In this document: positions 22,948-23,076 of the stretch, one piece after another
Numbering within the stretch: the first letter of the stretch is position 1
How the letters are laid out: each line of letters opens with the position of its first letter
Source: DAOUTY01 sp964453665
GTDB taxonomy: Bacteria > Chloroflexota > Dehalococcoidia > SZUA-161
Assembly (NCBI GenBank): GCA_964453665.1
Contig: CAYVQT010000048.1
Span: 1-23,076 of the forward strand
Direction: 5' to 3'
DNA: 23,076 nt
Position numbers and translations under genes: made by a program
Notes under the pieces: generated by a model
What the model saw: only the letters and a program-made list of their open reading frames with translations
Database searches by the model: none
Told to the model about the DNA's origin: nothing

Positions 22948-23076
22948 ATGTCCACACAGCCGGAGCAACCGAAGAAGCGAACTGGCGTTACCGGGTTGGC
23001 GATACCGGCCGGTCTTCTTATTGGCATCGGTGTCGGTATTTTGTACGATAATACTTCTGCTGGCGTTCTTATTGGT
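22948..23076 (+). CDS. Start of a small glycine-rich membrane protein (partial)
   Basis: The first 43 codons of an ORF are present and still open at the window end. The ATG is preceded by GCAGGAGGC, a strong ribosome binding site. A short polar, lysine-containing N-terminus (STQPEQPKKR) is followed by a hydrophobic glycine-rich segment, GLLIGIGVGILYD, then a polar turn, and then what looks like the start of a second segment (AGVLIG). Glycine-rich paired membrane helices like these are typical of small uncharacterised bacterial inner-membrane proteins. I do not recognise the family. Confidence 0.7.
   Translation, partial: MSTQPEQPKKRTGVTGLAIPAGLLIGIGVGILYDNTSAGVLIG

Overview
This window most likely comes from an anaerobic bacterium of the Chloroflexota, probably the class Dehalococcoidia. 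That placement is inferred from the gene content, not proven. The window carries Wood-Ljungdahl acetyl-CoA synthase genes, a complete beta-oxidation set, a glycyl radical enzyme and two DUF71-type ATP pyrophosphatases. No rRNA, tRNA, IS element or CRISPR array was found. Most genes are GC-rich; the second DUF71 gene (2364-3038) is visibly AT-richer.

Layout. (1) At 60-1347 (+) a consensus-like promoter is followed by an unannotated 32-codon ORF with a strong Shine-Dalgarno sequence, a hairpin, and a radical SAM/SPASM enzyme. The arrangement is that of a RiPP precursor with its maturase and is the best candidate for something undescribed here. (2) At 1533-3038 (+) lie two tandem DUF71 PP-loop proteins, followed at 3195-4913 by an endonuclease-type mutL. 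(3) At 4925-11113 (-) the order of transcription is YflT-like gene, acsB, acsD, acsC, acsE. This encodes acetyl-CoA synthase, both subunits of the corrinoid iron-sulfur protein and its methyltransferase; the CO dehydrogenase gene is absent from the window. A promoter and a terminator-like attenuator lie in the leader, and hairpins sit between several of the genes. (4) At 11417-18681 (-) the order of transcription is fadN, fadA, fadE and an acyl-CoA synthetase, the first three in the order known from Bacillus subtilis. (5) At 18917-21756 (+), divergent from fadN, are a glycyl radical enzyme with no activase beside it and an FxsA-family membrane protein. (6) At 21889-22563 (-) is a small proteasome/HslV-like Ntn-hydrolase without a neighbouring ATPase. 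(7) At 22948-23076 (+) is the beginning of a glycine-rich membrane protein cut by the window edge.

The metabolic core fits together. The fad enzymes would activate fatty acids and shorten them to acetyl-CoA. The acs enzymes could cleave acetyl-CoA to methyl and carbonyl groups or make it from them, given a CODH encoded elsewhere. The corrinoid protein needs B12, and some bacterial DUF71 proteins have been predicted to act in B12 salvage, so the DUF71 pair may be linked, though this is only inference. Function calls rest on motifs read by eye; no database search was possible.
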